Source of the DNA: Aquabacterium sp.
Lineage (GTDB): Bacteria > Pseudomonadota > Gammaproteobacteria > Burkholderiales > Burkholderiaceae_C
DNA length: 64,000 nucleotides
Assembly: GCF_030652515.1 (NCBI RefSeq)
Contig: NZ_JAUSAR010000073.1
Span: forward strand, 1 to 64,000
Direction: 5' to 3'
The notes beneath the pieces were generated by a model that was not told where the DNA came from, ran no database searches, and was given only the letters and a program-made list of their open reading frames with translations. Position 1 is the stretch's first letter. Each line of letters begins with the position of its first letter. A program made the position numbers and the translations under genes. This document shows, in pieces, positions 1 through 10,663 of this stretch.

Positions 1-460
1 CCCAGCCGAAGAACAGCTGCAGCAGGTTGTTGCTCATCACCAGCATCAGCATGGAGAAAGTGAACAGCGAGATGTAGGCGAAGAAGCGGTTGTATCCGGC
101 GTCTTCTTCCATGTAGCCGATGGTGTAGATGTGCACCATCAACGACACGAAGGTCACCACGCACATCATCATGGCGGTGAGGCCATCGACCATGAAGCCG
201 ATCTCCATCTTCATGCCGCCGATCACCATCCATTCGTAGATGGTTTCATTGAATCGCGCGCCGTCCACGGCCACGCTCTTGAGCGTCATGGCCGAAAGGA
301 TGAAGGCGATCAGCACGCCCAGGATGGTCAGTGTGTGCGAGGTGCGGCGCCCGATGACGTTGCCGCCAAAGGTGGTGCCCAGGATGCCGGCCAGCGCCGC
401 GCCCACAAGGGGCGCCAGCGGAACCGCCAGGAGTGTGCTTGCAGAAAGGGTGGTGCTCAT
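1..460 (-). CDS. nuoL: NADH-quinone oxidoreductase subunit L, N-terminal part
   Basis: This is the start of the large antiporter-like membrane subunit of complex I, which helps couple quinone reduction to proton pumping. Only the first 153 or so codons lie in the window; the gene runs off the left edge. The N terminus begins MSTTLSAS and is hydrophobic. The start is the ATG 25 bases downstream of the nuoK stop, matching the usual nuoK-nuoL order. It is the last visible gene of the nuo operon. A His-rich ORF on the opposite strand here is a shadow. Confidence 0.9.
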   Translation of the reverse strand, partial: MSTTLSASTLLAVPLAPLVGAALAGILGTTFGGNVIGRRTSHTLTILGVLIAFILSAMTLKSVAVDGARFNETIYEWMVIGGMKMEIGFMVDGLTAMMMCVVTFVSLMVHIYTIGYMEEDAGYNRFFAYISLFTFSMLMLVMSNNLLQLFFGW

Positions 461-485
461 TTTTGTGCCTGTTCTTTCCCTGTCT

Positions 486-794
486 TCACCCCTTGAGGGT
501 GTTGAGTTCTTCGACGCCGATGGACGACTTGGCCCGGAACAGCAACACCAGAATGGCCAGACCGATGGCCGATTCGGCCGCCGCCACCGTCAGGATGAAG
601 AACACGAACACCTGCCCATGCATGTCACCCAGGAAATGGGAGAACGCCACAAAGTTCATGTTGACCGCCAGCAGCATGAGCTCAATGGCCATCAGCAGCA
701 CGATCAGGTTCTTGCGGTTGAGGAAGATGCCGATGACCGACAGGGCAAACAGGATCGCCCCCACGGATAGGAAATGTCCCAGTGTGAGGCTCAT
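486..794 (-). CDS. nuoK: NADH-quinone oxidoreductase subunit K
   Basis: A 102-residue membrane subunit of complex I, the usual family length, with three hydrophobic segments. Conserved intramembrane glutamates are visible in the stretches LMAIELML and AAAESAIGL, which take part in proton transfer. The start ATG overlaps the end of nuoJ by four bases, which favours it over longer upstream readings of this frame. It is cotranscribed with nuoJ and nuoL. Confidence 0.95.
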   Translation of the reverse strand: MSLTLGHFLSVGAILFALSVIGIFLNRKNLIVLLMAIELMLLAVNMNFVAFSHFLGDMHGQVFVFFILTVAAAESAIGLAILVLLFRAKSSIGVEELNTLKG

Positions 795-1429
795 GCCTGG
801 CCCTCCTCGTTGCTCAATGCCACCGGAGCGGCCTTCTGTGTGGCGGTCATGGGCAACACAACCAGGCGATCGCTGGCGCGCACCTTGACCTGCAGGCCCG
901 GATCGATGGCTTTGCTGTCCTTGCGCTGGCGCAGCGTGAGCGCGATCGCGGCGAACATGGCCACCAGCAGGATCACGGCAGCCACTTCGATGGGGTACAG
1001 GTACTCGGTGTACAGCAGCTTGCCCAGCTCTTTGGTGTTCGAGTAGTTGGCCGGAACGGCAGCGATGCCCTCCCCCGTGACCGTCGGGAAACCGACCCAC
1101 AACACCGCGATGATCTCAACCGCCACCAGGGTGCCCAGTGCCGCAGCCAGCGGGAAGTTCTGCCAGAAGCCCCAGCGGTCATCGTCGAGCTTGATGTCGA
1201 GCATCATCACCACGAACAGGAACAGCACCATCACCGCGCCCAGGTACACCAGCACCAGGGTCAGGCCCAGGAACTCCGCCTTGAGCAACAGCCACAGGGC
1301 AGCCGCCTGGGAGAAGGACAGCATCAGGTACAACACCGCGTGCACGGGGTTGTGCGCGGTCACCACGCGGTAGGCGGCGAACAGCAGCACCGCAGAGAAC
1401 AGGTAGAAAAAGCCGGTCTGGTAATCCAT
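791..1429 (-). CDS. nuoJ: NADH-quinone oxidoreductase subunit J
   Basis: A 212-residue membrane subunit of complex I starting [11 protein letters not shown], with about five transmembrane segments and the conserved region [19 protein letters not shown]. The C-terminal tail is hydrophilic and longer than in short homologues, common in betaproteobacteria. It lies 21 bases after nuoI and overlaps nuoK by four bases. Confidence 0.95.
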   Translation of the reverse strand: MDYQTGFFYLFSAVLLFAAYRVVTAHNPVHAVLYLMLSFSQAAALWLLLKAEFLGLTLVLVYLGAVMVLFLFVVMMLDIKLDDDRWGFWQNFPLAAALGTLVAVEIIAVLWVGFPTVTGEGIAAVPANYSNTKELGKLLYTEYLYPIEVAAVILLVAMFAAIALTLRQRKDSKAIDPGLQVKVRASDRLVVLPMTATQKAAPVALSNEEGQA

Positions 1430-1450
1430 GGTTCTTGTCTTTCGCCAGCT

Positions 1451-1987
1451 TCAGCGGTACTTCGCGTCGGCCGCCTTGGCCGCTGCGATCTCGGGTTCGT
1501 AGCGGTCACCCACCGCCAGCAGCATGTCTTTGGTGAAGTAGAGGTCGCCGCGCTTCTCGCCGTGGTATTCGAGGATGTGGGTTTCGACAATGGCGTCCAC
1601 CGGGCAGGCCTCTTCACAGAAGCCGCAGAAGATGCATTTGGTCAGGTCGATGTCGTAGCGGGTGGTGCGGCGCGTGCCGTCGGATGCGCGCTCACCGGCT
1701 TCGATGGTGATGGCCAGGGCTGGGCACACGGCCTCGCACAGCTTGCAGGCAATGCAGCGCTCTTCACCGTTTTCATACCGGCGCTGGGCGTGCAGACCGC
1801 GGAAACGCGGAGACAATGGCGTCTTCTCTTCCGGGAACTGCACCGTCACTTTGCGACGGAAGGCGTAACGACCGGTCAGGGCCAGTCCTTTGACCAGCTC
1901 GACCAGCAGGAAGCTCTTGAAAAAGTCGCCGATGGAAAACGGCGCGACGACCGAAGGTGATGCGGAAGGGGATACGGTGGTGGACAT
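1451..1987 (-). CDS. nuoI: NADH-quinone oxidoreductase subunit I, 2x[4Fe-4S] ferredoxin-like
   Basis: A peripheral-arm subunit that passes electrons through clusters N6a and N6b toward cluster N2. Two classic ferredoxin motifs are visible, [12 protein letters not shown] and [12 protein letters not shown], each with four cysteines. The N-terminal part has a membrane-associating segment ([16 protein letters not shown]). The 178-residue length is normal. It sits between nuoH and nuoJ in the operon. Confidence 0.97.
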   Translation of the reverse strand: MSTTVSPSASPSVVAPFSIGDFFKSFLLVELVKGLALTGRYAFRRKVTVQFPEEKTPLSPRFRGLHAQRRYENGEERCIACKLCEAVCPALAITIEAGERASDGTRRTTRYDIDLTKCIFCGFCEEACPVDAIVETHILEYHGEKRGDLYFTKDMLLAVGDRYEPEIAAAKAADAKYR

Positions 1988-2002
1988 GGTCGTTCGCCCT
2001 GC

Positions 2003-3085
2003 TTATTTCCAGATGTTCCACGAGGTCTGCATCAGACCGCCGACGAGCAGCAGCCAGACCAATGTCACAGGAATGAAAATCTTCCAGCCCAGACGCATGA
2101 TCTGGTCGTAGCGGAAGCGCGGGAAGGTGGCGCGAATCCAGATGAACATGGACACCACGACGAAGGTCTTGATGCCCAGCCAGATCCAGCCGGGAATCCA
2201 GTTGAAGAGCGCGCTGTCGATGGGGGGCAACCAGCCGCCCAGGAACATCAGCACCGCCAGGATGGACACCAGCCACATGCTGGCGTACTCGGCCAGGAAG
2301 AAGATCGCGAAGCCCATGCCCGAGTACTCGACCATGTGACCGGCCACGATCTCGGCTTCACCTTCCACCACGTCAAACGGGTGGCGGTTGGTTTCGGCCA
2401 CACCGGAAATCAGGTACACCATGAAAATGGGGAACAGGGGCAGCCAGTTCCAGGACAGGAAGCTCAGACCCATGTCCGCGCCCATGCCACGCGCCTGCGA
2501 AGCCACGATTTCACCCAGGTGCAGGCTGCCAGCGGTCATGACGACCACCAGGAAACAGAATCCGATGGCAATCTCGTAACTCACCATCTGGGCCGAGGCA
2601 CGCAGCGCACCCAGGAAGGCGTACTTCGAGTTGGAGGCCCAGCCCGCGATGATCACGCCATAGACCTCGATCGAGGTGATCGCCAGGATCACCAGCAGAC
2701 CCGCGTTCACGTTGGCGATCACGGCCTCAGGGCCGAAAGGAACGACCACCCACGCGGCCAGGGCCGGCATGATGGCCATGATGGGGCCAAGGCGGAACAG
2801 GCCCGGCGCCGCGGCGCTGGGGCTGATGATTTCCTTGGTCAGCAGCTTGATGGCATCGGCAATGGGCTGCAGCAGGCCAAACGGACCCACGCGGTTCGGA
2901 CCCAGGCGCACCTGCATGAAGCCCAGCAGCTTGCGCTCCCACAGCGTGAGGTAGGCCACCGCGCCCATCAGGGGCGCCAGCACGGCGACGATCTTGACCA
3001 TGCCCCAGATCACCGGCCAGGCGGCCGTGGTCCACCAGGGAGCCGCGATCAGGCCCAGGCCACCGTTGTACATCGCGTCGATCAT
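2003..3085 (-). CDS. nuoH: NADH-quinone oxidoreductase subunit H
   Basis: The 360-residue membrane subunit that forms part of the quinone-binding chamber at the junction of the peripheral and membrane arms. Conserved landmarks include [35 protein letters not shown] and the acidic loop near [13 protein letters not shown]. About eight transmembrane helices can be read. The start overlaps the nuoG stop by four bases, indicating translational coupling. Confidence 0.97.
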   Translation of the reverse strand: MIDAMYNGGLGLIAAPWWTTAAWPVIWGMVKIVAVLAPLMGAVAYLTLWERKLLGFMQVRLGPNRVGPFGLLQPIADAIKLLTKEIISPSAAAPGLFRLGPIMAIMPALAAWVVVPFGPEAVIANVNAGLLVILAITSIEVYGVIIAGWASNSKYAFLGALRASAQMVSYEIAIGFCFLVVVMTAGSLHLGEIVASQARGMGADMGLSFLSWNWLPLFPIFMVYLISGVAETNRHPFDVVEGEAEIVAGHMVEYSGMGFAIFFLAEYASMWLVSILAVLMFLGGWLPPIDSALFNWIPGWIWLGIKTFVVVSMFIWIRATFPRFRYDQIMRLGWKIFIPVTLVWLLLVGGLMQTSWNIWK

Positions 3086-5205
3086 GCGTGTGCTCCTTCT
3101 GCTGCGCGGGCATCGGCCGTGAGCTGCAGCGAGCTGGCGCGCCGCACCAGCGAATCCAGTTGGTAGATGGACGCCACGCAGGGCTGGCTGGCGGCAGGGT
3201 TCATGTCAATGAAAGCCGCACCGGCGTTGGACAGGCGCGAAGCATCCACCACGCTGCCAGCCGTCAGGCCCGGCAAAGCGGCGGCAAGCACGGCCTGCGA
3301 CGAGTCGGCATCAAACCCCGGCAGGCCAAGCAGGTTGCCCAGCACGCGCAACACCTTCCAGGCCGGGCGGGTATCGCCCAGTGGGCGCACCACGGCGTGG
3401 AAACTCTGCAGCCGGCCTTCGGCGTTGACAAAAGATCCGGAGGTCTCGGTGAATGGGGCGATGGGCAGCAGCACGTCGCTGATGTCCAGGTTGGCCTTGA
3501 ACGGGCTGAGCGTGACCACCATGCCGGCGTTGGCCAGACCCTGGCTGCCCACCGCACAGTCAAAAGCCGGTTCGTTGTTCAGCAGCAGCGCCGCCTTGAG
3601 TCCGCCACCGAGCATCTGACCGGCGTTCAAACCGCCCTGCCCCGGCAGGGCGTTCACCAGTTGGGCGCCCACGGTGTTCGCGGCTTCGCTGAGGTAACCC
3701 ACCACGGCGCCGGTCTGCTGGCCGATCCAGTTGGCCAATGACAGCAGGCTGGCGGCCTGCGCATGGTGCGCAGCCGCATTGCCCAACAGGATGGCTTTGT
3801 GTTCACCACCGAGCAGCGACTTGGCGATGGCGCGAGCCGCATCGTTCACCTCGGCGGCCACCGGAGCCAGCACGCCCGTTTCGGCGCCCACGGCGTTGGC
3901 GATGCCGGCCAGGGCCGACACCCAGTGGGTGCTGTCGGCCAGCACGGTGTTCTTGACCGGCATGGCCCAGTCCTGCGACTGGGCATTGAGCGCGTTCACC
4001 TGCCCCCCCTTGCGAGCCGCCTGGCGGATGCGCTGGGCAAACAGCGGATGATCCTTGCGCAGATTAGATCCGACCACCAGCACGCTCTGCAGACCCGACA
4101 GGGCTGCGATCGGCATGCCCAGCCAGCGGGCCGTGTTCGGGGATGCCGCGTTGAAGAAGTCGGCGTGGCGCAGACGCGTGTCGATGTTCTCGCTGCCCAG
4201 ACCACGCACGAGCGCACCGGCCAGGGCCAGTTCTTCCACCGTGCTGTGCGGGCTGGCCAGCACACCGATGGCGCCAGCGCCGTGGTCCGCCTTGACCTGC
4301 TTCAGGCCGTTGGCCACGTATTCCAATGCGGTCTGCCAGTCCACGGTTTTCCACTCGCCGCCCTGCTTGAGCATGGGCGCGGTGAGGCGGTCTTCGCTGT
4401 TGACAGCTTCGTAGCTGAAGCGGTCGCGGTCGGCAATCCAGCATTCGTTCACCGCATCGTTTTCCAGCGGGACCACGCGCATGACCCTGTGGTTCTTCAC
4501 CTGAACGATCAGGTTGGCGCCGGTGGAGTCGTGCGGGCTCACGCTCTTGCGACGCGAGAGTTCCCAGGTACGCGCGCTGTAACGGAACGGCTTGCTCGTG
4601 AGCGCGCCCACCGGGCAGATGTCGATCATGTTGCCCGACAGCTCGGAATCCACCGACTGCCCGACAAAGGTTTCGATTTCGGCGTGTTCACCACGGTGCG
4701 ACATGCCCAGCTCCATCACGCCGGCCACTTCCTGGCCAAAGCGCACGCAGCGGGTGCAGTGGATGCAACGGCTCATTTCCTCCATGGAAATCAGCGGACC
4801 GACGTCCTTGTGGAACACCACGCGCTTCTCTTCTTCGTAGCGCGAGGCACCGCCGCCGTAGCCCACGGCCAGATCCTGCAGCTGGCATTCACCGCCCTGG
4901 TCACAAATGGGGCAATCCAGCGGGTGGTTGATGAGCAGGAACTCCATTACCGACTGCTGGGCCTTGATGGCCTTGTCGGACTTGGTGCGCACGATCATGC
5001 CCATGGTCACCGGCGTGGCGCAGGCGGGCATGGGCTTGGGGGCCTTTTCCACTTCCACCAGGCACATGCGGCAACTCGCCGCGATGGACAGCTTCTTGTG
5101 GTAGCAGAAATGGGGAATGTAGGTGCCCGCCTTTTCGGCCGCATGCATGATCATGCTGCCCGGTGGCACTTCGACCTTCTGGCCGTCGAGTTCGATTTCA
5201 ACCAT
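3082..5205 (-). CDS. nuoG: NADH-quinone oxidoreductase subunit G, iron-sulfur protein
   Basis: A 707-residue peripheral-arm subunit. The N terminus is a [2Fe-2S] ferredoxin domain (cysteines in [15 protein letters not shown] and PACATPV). It is followed by the His-ligated cluster region [18 protein letters not shown] and a further cluster motif [10 protein letters not shown]. The remaining two thirds is the molybdopterin-oxidoreductase-like fold, without cofactor in complex I. It starts 16 bases after the nuoF stop and overlaps nuoH. A long antisense ORF across it is a GC-rich shadow. Confidence 0.97.
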   Translation of the reverse strand: MVEIELDGQKVEVPPGSMIMHAAEKAGTYIPHFCYHKKLSIAASCRMCLVEVEKAPKPMPACATPVTMGMIVRTKSDKAIKAQQSVMEFLLINHPLDCPICDQGGECQLQDLAVGYGGGASRYEEEKRVVFHKDVGPLISMEEMSRCIHCTRCVRFGQEVAGVMELGMSHRGEHAEIETFVGQSVDSELSGNMIDICPVGALTSKPFRYSARTWELSRRKSVSPHDSTGANLIVQVKNHRVMRVVPLENDAVNECWIADRDRFSYEAVNSEDRLTAPMLKQGGEWKTVDWQTALEYVANGLKQVKADHGAGAIGVLASPHSTVEELALAGALVRGLGSENIDTRLRHADFFNAASPNTARWLGMPIAALSGLQSVLVVGSNLRKDHPLFAQRIRQAARKGGQVNALNAQSQDWAMPVKNTVLADSTHWVSALAGIANAVGAETGVLAPVAAEVNDAARAIAKSLLGGEHKAILLGNAAAHHAQAASLLSLANWIGQQTGAVVGYLSEAANTVGAQLVNALPGQGGLNAGQMLGGGLKAALLLNNEPAFDCAVGSQGLANAGMVVTLSPFKANLDISDVLLPIAPFTETSGSFVNAEGRLQSFHAVVRPLGDTRPAWKVLRVLGNLLGLPGFDADSSQAVLAAALPGLTAGSVVDASRLSNAGAAFIDMNPAASQPCVASIYQLDSLVRRASSLQLTADARAAEGAHA

Positions 5206-5221
5206 AGTTTCTCGTCTCGTT

Positions 5222-6583
5222 TCAGGCGGTGGCGTCGGCCTTGATCATGGCCGCGAACTCGGGCCGGAAATGCTTGAGCATGGCGCGCACCGGCATCGCC
5301 GCCGCATCGCCCAGGGCGCAGATGGTGCGGCCCATGATGTTTTCAGCCACGTTGTCCAGCAGCGCCATGTCGGAAGCCTTGGCCTCGCCGCGCTGAATCT
5401 TGTCCACCAGACGCCAGAGCCAGCCCGTGCCTTCGCGACACGGCGTGCACTGCCCGCAGGACTCGTGCATGTAAAAGTACGACAGGCGCTTGAGTGACTC
5501 GACCATGCAGCGCGAATCGTCCATCACGATCACGGCACCCGAACCCAGCATCGAGCCGGCCTTGGCGATCGAGTCGTAATCCATGGTGCAGTCCATGATG
5601 ATGGACGCGGGCAACACGGGCGACGACGATCCACCAGGGATCACGGCCTTGAGCTGACGGCCCGTGCGCACACCGCCGGCGAGTTCCAACAGTTTGGCGA
5701 ACGGCGTGCCCATCGGCACTTCGTAATTGCCCGGCAGGTTGACGTCGCCACTGACCGAGAAGATCTTGGTGCCGCCGTTGTTGGGCTTACCGCATTCGAG
5801 GTAGGCCGAACCACCGTTGCGGATGATCCAGGGCACCGCCGCGAAGGTTTCGGTGTTGTTGATCGTGGTTGGCTTGCCATACAGGCCGAAGCTGGCCGGG
5901 AACGGCGGCTTGAATCGAGGCTGGCCCTTCTTACCTTCCAGCGATTCGAGCAGTGCGGTTTCTTCTCCGCAAATGTAGGCACCGAAGCCGTGGAAAGCGT
6001 GCAGCTGGAAGCTGAAGCTGCTGCCCATGATGCTGTTGCCGAGGTACCCCGCGGCACGCGCCTCTTCCAAGGCAGCTTCGAAGCGCTCGTAGACCTCGAA
6101 AATCTCACCGTGGATGTAGTTGTAGCCGACGTTGATGCCCATGGCATACGCCGCGATCGCCATGCCTTCGATGACGATGTGGGGGTTGAACATCAGGATG
6201 TCGCGGTCCTTGCAGGTGCCCGGCTCACCTTCGTCCGAGTTGCACACCAGGTACTTCTGACCCGGGAACTGGCGCGGCATGAAACTCCACTTCAAGCCAC
6301 TCGGGAAGCCCGCGCCGCCACGCCCGCGCAGCGCGGATTCCTTGACGGTCGCGATCACCTGGTCCTGCGTCATGCCGACCACGCCGGTCTCGGGGTTCGG
6401 CGCCGAGCCATCCTGACCCAGGATCTTGCGCAGGGCCTGGTAGCCACCACGCGCTTCGTAGTCCTTGAGCGACCAGTTGCTGCCGTTCAGGTCCTTGTAG
6501 ATCTGCGGTTCGATGTGACGACCATGGAAGCAGGTCTGCACGCCGGTGGCGCTGAACTGGGAAATCACCTGTTCTGCGTTCAT
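5222..6583 (-). CDS. nuoF: NADH-quinone oxidoreductase subunit F, NADH and FMN site
   Basis: The catalytic entry subunit that oxidises NADH at FMN and passes electrons to cluster N3. Visible motifs are [15 protein letters not shown] (FMN site), [15 protein letters not shown] (nucleotide site) and [13 protein letters not shown] (cluster N3 ligands). It has 453 residues from the ATG that overlaps the nuoE stop by four bases; the longer upstream reading is nuoE out of frame. Confidence 0.97.
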   Translation of the reverse strand: MNAEQVISQFSATGVQTCFHGRHIEPQIYKDLNGSNWSLKDYEARGGYQALRKILGQDGSAPNPETGVVGMTQDQVIATVKESALRGRGGAGFPSGLKWSFMPRQFPGQKYLVCNSDEGEPGTCKDRDILMFNPHIVIEGMAIAAYAMGINVGYNYIHGEIFEVYERFEAALEEARAAGYLGNSIMGSSFSFQLHAFHGFGAYICGEETALLESLEGKKGQPRFKPPFPASFGLYGKPTTINNTETFAAVPWIIRNGGSAYLECGKPNNGGTKIFSVSGDVNLPGNYEVPMGTPFAKLLELAGGVRTGRQLKAVIPGGSSSPVLPASIIMDCTMDYDSIAKAGSMLGSGAVIVMDDSRCMVESLKRLSYFYMHESCGQCTPCREGTGWLWRLVDKIQRGEAKASDMALLDNVAENIMGRTICALGDAAAMPVRAMLKHFRPEFAAMIKADATA

Positions 6584-7116
6584 GCTTTGCCCTCTGCGGC
6601 CTTCAGGCCGTCGATCAGCTGATCGAGCTTCTCGTTGCTCATGAAGCTGCACATGTGGCGGTCATTGACCAGCATCACCGGTGAATCGGCACACGCGCCC
6701 AGACACTCGCTCTGTTGCAGGGTGAAGAGGCCATCGGCCGTCGTTCCACCCATCTGCACGCCGAGCTTGTGCTCCAGATGCGCCAGCGCCTTGCCGCCGT
6801 CGCGCAACAGGCACGGCAGGTTGGTGCAGACGTTGAGCTTGAACTTGCCCACCGGCTGCTGGTTGTACATGTTGTAGAAGGTCGTGACCTCGTGCACAGC
6901 CATGACCGGCATGCCGAGGTAGTCAGCAATCGCCTTCTCGGCTTCGAGGGCGACATAACCCTGCTCTTGCTGCACGATGGACAGACAGGCCATCACGGCC
7001 GACTGCGCCTGCTCGGGCGGGAACTTGGCCACTTCGCGGGCGAAACGCGCCAGCGTGGCTTCGGACAGCTTCATCGCCTGAACGGCGCCGCCGGGGGTTT
7101 TGTGCTCAGAGATCAT
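6580..7116 (-). CDS. nuoE: NADH-quinone oxidoreductase subunit E, [2Fe-2S]
   Basis: A 178-residue peripheral subunit carrying cluster N1a. The thioredoxin-like ligand pattern is visible as CTNLPC and, about 40 residues later, ECLGAC. The start ATG overlaps the nuoD stop by four bases and its stop overlaps the nuoF start, so nuoD-nuoE-nuoF appear translationally coupled. Confidence 0.96.
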   Translation of the reverse strand: MISEHKTPGGAVQAMKLSEATLARFAREVAKFPPEQAQSAVMACLSIVQQEQGYVALEAEKAIADYLGMPVMAVHEVTTFYNMYNQQPVGKFKLNVCTNLPCLLRDGGKALAHLEHKLGVQMGGTTADGLFTLQQSECLGACADSPVMLVNDRHMCSFMSNEKLDQLIDGLKAAEGKA

Positions 7117-8366
7117 CGGTCAATCTCTCCAAAAACGATGTCCATGGTGCCGATGATGGCGACGGCGTCGGCCAGCATGTGGCCACTCGCCATTTCGTCC
7201 AGAGTGGACAGGTGGGCGAAGCCGGGGGCGCGAATTTTCAGGCGGTAGGGCTTGTTGGCGCCGTCGCTCACGAGATAGATACCGAACTCACCTTTGGGAT
7301 GTTCGACCGCTGCATAGGCCTCGCCTTCAGGCACGTGGAAGCCTTCGGTGAAGAGCTTGAAGTGGTGGATCAGCTCTTCCATGCTCGACTTCATCGCTTC
7401 GCGAGAAGGCGGCGCCACCTTGTGGTTGTCGGTGATGACCGGGCCGGGGTTGACGCGCAGCCAGTCCACGCACTGCTTGATGATGCGGTTGGACTGCTTC
7501 ATCTCTTCCATGCGGACGAGGTAGCGGTCGTAGGTATCACCGGTCTTGCCGACCGGGATGTCGAAGTCCATGCGGTCGTACACGTCGTACGGCTGCTTCT
7601 TGCGCAGGTCCCAGGCGATGCCCGAACCGCGCAACATGGGGCCGGTCATGCCGAGGTTGAGCGCACGCTCGGGTGTCACCACACCGATGCCGACCGTGCG
7701 CTGTTTCCAGATGCGGTTGTCGGTCAGCAGCGTGTGGTATTCGGCCAGGTAGGTCGGGAAACGCTGGGTGAAGTCGTCGATGAAGTCGAGCAAGGAACCC
7801 TGGCGGTTCGTGTTGAGCTCGGCCATCGCCTTGGCGTTGCGGATCTTGCTGTGCCGGTACTGCGGCATGGTGTCTGGCAGGTCGCGGTAGACACCACCCG
7901 GACGGAAGTAGGCCGCGTGCATGCGCGCACCCGAGACCGCTTCGTACATGTCGAACAGGTCTTCACGCTCGCGGAACGCGTAGATCAGGATGGTCGAGCT
8001 GCCGCAATCGTTGCCGTGCGATCCCAGCCACATCAGGTGGTTGAGCAGGCGGGTGATCTCGCTGAACATCACGCGGATGTACTGCGCGCGGATCGGCACC
8101 TCGATGCCCAGCAACTTCTCGATGGCCAGGCAGTAGGCGTGCTCATTGCACATCATCGACACGTAGTCCAGCCGGTCCATGTAGGGGAGCGACTGGATAT
8201 AGGTCTTGTGCTCGGCCAGCTTTTCGGTGGCGCGGTGCAGCAGGCCGATGTGTGGATCGGCGCGCTGCACGACTTCGCCGTCGAGCTCCAGCACGAGGCG
8301 CAACACGCCGTGTGCGGCCGGGTGCTGCGGCCCGAGGTTCAGGGTGTAGTTCTTGATTTCGGCCAT
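7113..8366 (-). CDS. nuoD: NADH-quinone oxidoreductase subunit D (49-kDa type)
   Basis: The 417-residue quinone-site subunit, homologous to the large subunit of [NiFe] hydrogenases but lacking the metal cysteines. Landmarks are [15 protein letters not shown] near the N terminus (the His loop facing quinone), YLDRVDYVSMM-like [12 protein letters not shown], and the C-terminal [13 protein letters not shown] ending. It is a separate gene here, not fused to nuoC, and starts one base after the nuoC stop. Confidence 0.97.
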   Translation of the reverse strand: MAEIKNYTLNLGPQHPAAHGVLRLVLELDGEVVQRADPHIGLLHRATEKLAEHKTYIQSLPYMDRLDYVSMMCNEHAYCLAIEKLLGIEVPIRAQYIRVMFSEITRLLNHLMWLGSHGNDCGSSTILIYAFREREDLFDMYEAVSGARMHAAYFRPGGVYRDLPDTMPQYRHSKIRNAKAMAELNTNRQGSLLDFIDDFTQRFPTYLAEYHTLLTDNRIWKQRTVGIGVVTPERALNLGMTGPMLRGSGIAWDLRKKQPYDVYDRMDFDIPVGKTGDTYDRYLVRMEEMKQSNRIIKQCVDWLRVNPGPVITDNHKVAPPSREAMKSSMEELIHHFKLFTEGFHVPEGEAYAAVEHPKGEFGIYLVSDGANKPYRLKIRAPGFAHLSTLDEMASGHMLADAVAIIGTMDIVFGEIDR

Positions 8367-8367
8367 T

Positions 8368-8988
8368 TCAGTGCAGGCCTCCGTAGTTGTCTTCGCGAAT
8401 CACGCGCGGTGTGACTTCACGCGGTTCAATGGTGACCGGCTCGTAGACCACCCGCGCGCGCTCGGCGTCGTAACGCATCTCCACGTGCCCCGAGAGCGGG
8501 AAGTCCTTGCGAAACGGGTGCCCGATGAAACCGTAGTCGGTCAGGATGCGGCGCAGGTCGTTGTGACCTTCGAACACGATGCCGTAAAGGTCAAACGCCT
8601 CGCGTTCGTACCAGTTCGCCGACGCCCAGAGCGTGCTCACGGAATCAATGACCGGGAAGTCGTCTTCCGGGCAGAACACCCGCACCCGCACCCGCTGGTT
8701 CAGGCTGACCGACAGCAGGTGCACCACCGCAGCAAAACGCGGACCTTCCCAACGACCGTCACCGTAGGTCTGGTAGTCCATGCCACACAGATCGATCATT
8801 TGCTCAAAGCGCGCTACGGGCGCGTCGCGCAAGGTCTGCATCACCGCGAGATAGTCGGGCGCAGCCACCACCAGGGTGAGCTCTTCACGCTCGACATCAA
8901 GGGATACCACGCGCTCACCCAGCAAGGCAGCGAGGGTGTTTTTCAGCGCTTGGGGATTGGAGGCGTAAAGGGTGGCGGTTTCGCTCAT
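8368..8988 (-). CDS. nuoC: NADH-quinone oxidoreductase subunit C (30-kDa type)
   Basis: A 206-residue peripheral subunit that packs against NuoD and NuoI. The family signature [22 protein letters not shown] region is clearly present, followed by the typical [15 protein letters not shown] stretch. It lies between nuoB and nuoD. The 41-base gap to nuoB is the second longest spacing between nuo genes in the window. Confidence 0.96.
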   Translation of the reverse strand: MSETATLYASNPQALKNTLAALLGERVVSLDVEREELTLVVAAPDYLAVMQTLRDAPVARFEQMIDLCGMDYQTYGDGRWEGPRFAAVVHLLSVSLNQRVRVRVFCPEDDFPVIDSVSTLWASANWYEREAFDLYGIVFEGHNDLRRILTDYGFIGHPFRKDFPLSGHVEMRYDAERARVVYEPVTIEPREVTPRVIREDNYGGLH

Positions 8989-9029
8989 GGACCGTCTTTC
9001 TGACAGAAGCCTGTGGGCCGGTGCGGCGC

Positions 9030-9509
9030 TCAGGCGCGCGCGATGGTGTTGGTGCGACGGATCTTCTGCTGCAACTGGATGATCCCGTACAGCAAGGCCT
9101 CGGCAGTTGGCGGGCAGCCGGGCACATACACATCGACCGGCACGATGCGATCACAACCACGCACCACCGAATAGCTGTAGTGGTAATAACCGCCGCCATT
9201 GGCGCAGGATCCCATGGACAGCACCCAGCGCGGCTCAGCCATCTGGTCGTAGACCTTGCGCAGGGCGGGCGCCATCTTGTTGCAGAGCGTGCCGGCCACG
9301 ATCATCAGATCGGACTGGCGCGGACTGGCACGAAACACCTCGGCGCCAAAACGGCCCAGGTCGTAGCGCGCAGTGGCTGCGTGCATCATTTCAACGGCGC
9401 AACAAGCCAGACCAAAGGTCATGGGCCATAGCGATCCCGTCTTGGCCCAGTTCACCACCGAGTCGTAGCTCGTGGTCACGAAACCTTCTTTGAAAACGCC
9501 TTCGATCAT
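9030..9509 (-). CDS. nuoB: NADH-quinone oxidoreductase subunit B, cluster N2
   Basis: A 159-residue subunit that holds cluster N2, the direct electron donor to quinone. The tandem cysteines are visible in [10 protein letters not shown], with the further ligands in [10 protein letters not shown] and YVPGCPP. The length and N terminus are normal for the betaproteobacterial form. It is 49 bases downstream of nuoA. Confidence 0.97.
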   Translation of the reverse strand: MIEGVFKEGFVTTSYDSVVNWAKTGSLWPMTFGLACCAVEMMHAATARYDLGRFGAEVFRASPRQSDLMIVAGTLCNKMAPALRKVYDQMAEPRWVLSMGSCANGGGYYHYSYSVVRGCDRIVPVDVYVPGCPPTAEALLYGIIQLQQKIRRTNTIARA

Positions 9510-9558
9510 CTTGCGCTCCGGTGCGTCGGTGTCTTGTCAGTGGTGCGAGGGATGTGCG

Positions 9559-9918
9559 TCATTCCCAGTCCAGCGCGCCTTTTTTCCACGCGTAGACAAA
9601 GCCCACGAGCAGATCCACCAGGAAGATGACGCCGACCCAGAACCCAGTGGAACCAATGTCGGTAAGAGCCACAGCCCAGGGGATGAGAAACGCGATTTCG
9701 AGATCAAACAGAATGAAAAGGATGGCCACCAGGTAGTAGCGCACATCGAACTTCATGCGGGCATCTTCGAAAGCTTCGAAGCCGCACTCGTAAGGCGAAT
9801 TTTTCTCTGCGTCTGGACGGTTGGGGCCGAGGATGTAGCCCAGAACCTGCGGGATGATCCCGACGGCAATACCCACCAAAATGAACAAGAGCACGGGAAG
9901 GTATTGTTCGAGACTCAT
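9559..9918 (-). CDS. nuoA: NADH-quinone oxidoreductase subunit A
   Basis: A 119-residue membrane subunit with three transmembrane helices, first of the nuo operon. Landmarks are [20 protein letters not shown] and [21 protein letters not shown], both highly conserved. The start MSLEQYLP is chosen over an upstream in-frame ATG because it gives the family N terminus. The gene begins 49 bases after the tRNA-Leu, separated from it by a short hairpin but no terminator. Confidence 0.96.
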   Translation of the reverse strand: MSLEQYLPVLLFILVGIAVGIIPQVLGYILGPNRPDAEKNSPYECGFEAFEDARMKFDVRYYLVAILFILFDLEIAFLIPWAVALTDIGSTGFWVGVIFLVDLLVGFVYAWKKGALDWE

Positions 9919-9936
9919 CTTGGGTAAATTCCGCTG

Positions 9937-9956
9937 ACATGGCTCAAGGGCCATGT
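9937..9956 (-). other. hairpin between tRNA-Leu and nuoA
   Basis: A perfect 7-bp inverted repeat (ACATGGC / GCCATGT) with a 6-base loop lies between the tRNA 3' end and the nuoA start. There is no U tract after it, so it does not look like an intrinsic terminator. It may protect or space the mRNA after tRNA processing; this is inference. Confidence 0.5.
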
Positions 9957-9967
9957 TGTCCAAAGAT

Positions 9968-10052
9968 TGGTGCCGACGGCGAGACTCGAACTCGCACAGC
10001 TTTCGCCACTACCCCCTCAAGATAGCGTGTCTACCAATTTCACCACGTCGGC
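9968..10052 (-). tRNA. tRNA-Leu (anticodon GAG)
   Basis: An 85-base class II tRNA with a complete cloverleaf: acceptor stem GCCGACG paired with CGTCGGC, a D arm with GGTAGACACG, an anticodon loop TTGAGGG with stem CTATC/GGTAG, a variable arm, and a T loop GTTCGAGTC. The CCA end is encoded. The anticodon GAG decodes CUC and CUU. It lies immediately upstream of nuoA on the same strand, so tRNA maturation may create the 5' end of the nuo message. Confidence 0.95.
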
Positions 10053-10109
10053 TGGGTCTGCATTGTCTGGCTCACGAGGGACCGTGTGAGCCTTGCTGAC
10101 AACCCATAG

Positions 10110-10138
10110 AGTTTACCCTGAAACCCCCCTGTTTTTCA
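10110..10138 (-). promoter_or_regulatory. putative sigma-70 promoter for tRNA-Leu and nuo operon
   Basis: On the minus strand a -35-like TGAAAA is separated by 17 bases from a -10-like TAAACT. The predicted start is about 50 bases before the tRNA 5' end. The position fits, but the match is only moderate. Confidence 0.4.
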
Positions 10139-10234
10139 GAGGGTGTATCGGATTTTCAAAAGGAAAGGGTTGGATTGCTGCAGCGCAAAAACACAGGCGC
10201 GGTGCGGCTTCCCGGCCTGTTGTACTCCCCCCGG

Positions 10235-10627
10235 TTATTTTCCAGGGATCTGTGCAGCACCTGTCGCCGGGACTGCGGCGGGCGCAGCCGTTGCGGGCGC
10301 TTCGGTGCCCGCGGGAATCTGCTGTGCAGCGGGCTGCTGCGCGGGAACGGCGCTCTCGAGCACACTGCCCGAAGGCGCCGCGGTGCGCAGGTTGCCAAAA
10401 TACGCCAGACCCAGCGTGCAGACCAGGAACACCCCGGCCAGCACAGCCGTTGTGCGCGACAGGAAGTTCGCACCACCCGACGCACCAAACAGACTGGCCG
10501 AGCCTGCGCCACCACCGAAGGCAGCGCCCGCATCGGCACCCTTGCCGTGCTGCATCAGGATCAGGCCGATCATGCCGATGGCAGCCAGGATCTGCACCGC
10601 CTGAAGAATGGTCAACAAAACGTTCAT
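10235..10627 (-). CDS. secG: preprotein translocase subunit SecG
   Basis: A small inner-membrane subunit of the SecYEG channel. It has two hydrophobic segments (residues about 3-22 and 52-72) separated by the conserved loop LMQHGKGADAGAAFGGG. The C-terminal half is a low-complexity Ala/Pro/Gln tail, common in this order and longer than in E. coli (130 versus 110 residues). The tpiA-secG-tRNA-nuo order is frequent in proteobacteria. Confidence 0.95.
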   Translation of the reverse strand: MNVLLTILQAVQILAAIGMIGLILMQHGKGADAGAAFGGGAGSASLFGASGGANFLSRTTAVLAGVFLVCTLGLAYFGNLRTAAPSGSVLESAVPAQQPAAQQIPAGTEAPATAAPAAVPATGAAQIPGK

Positions 10628-10663
10628 GTTTTTCTCCGAAAGGGAAAGGATCGTGGGCGACGC

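Noticed and set aside
131-496. A His-rich 121-codon ORF that could suggest a metal-binding protein
   Set aside because: It is the reverse frame of the nuoL start; the His richness comes from reading ATG and TGG codons backwards.
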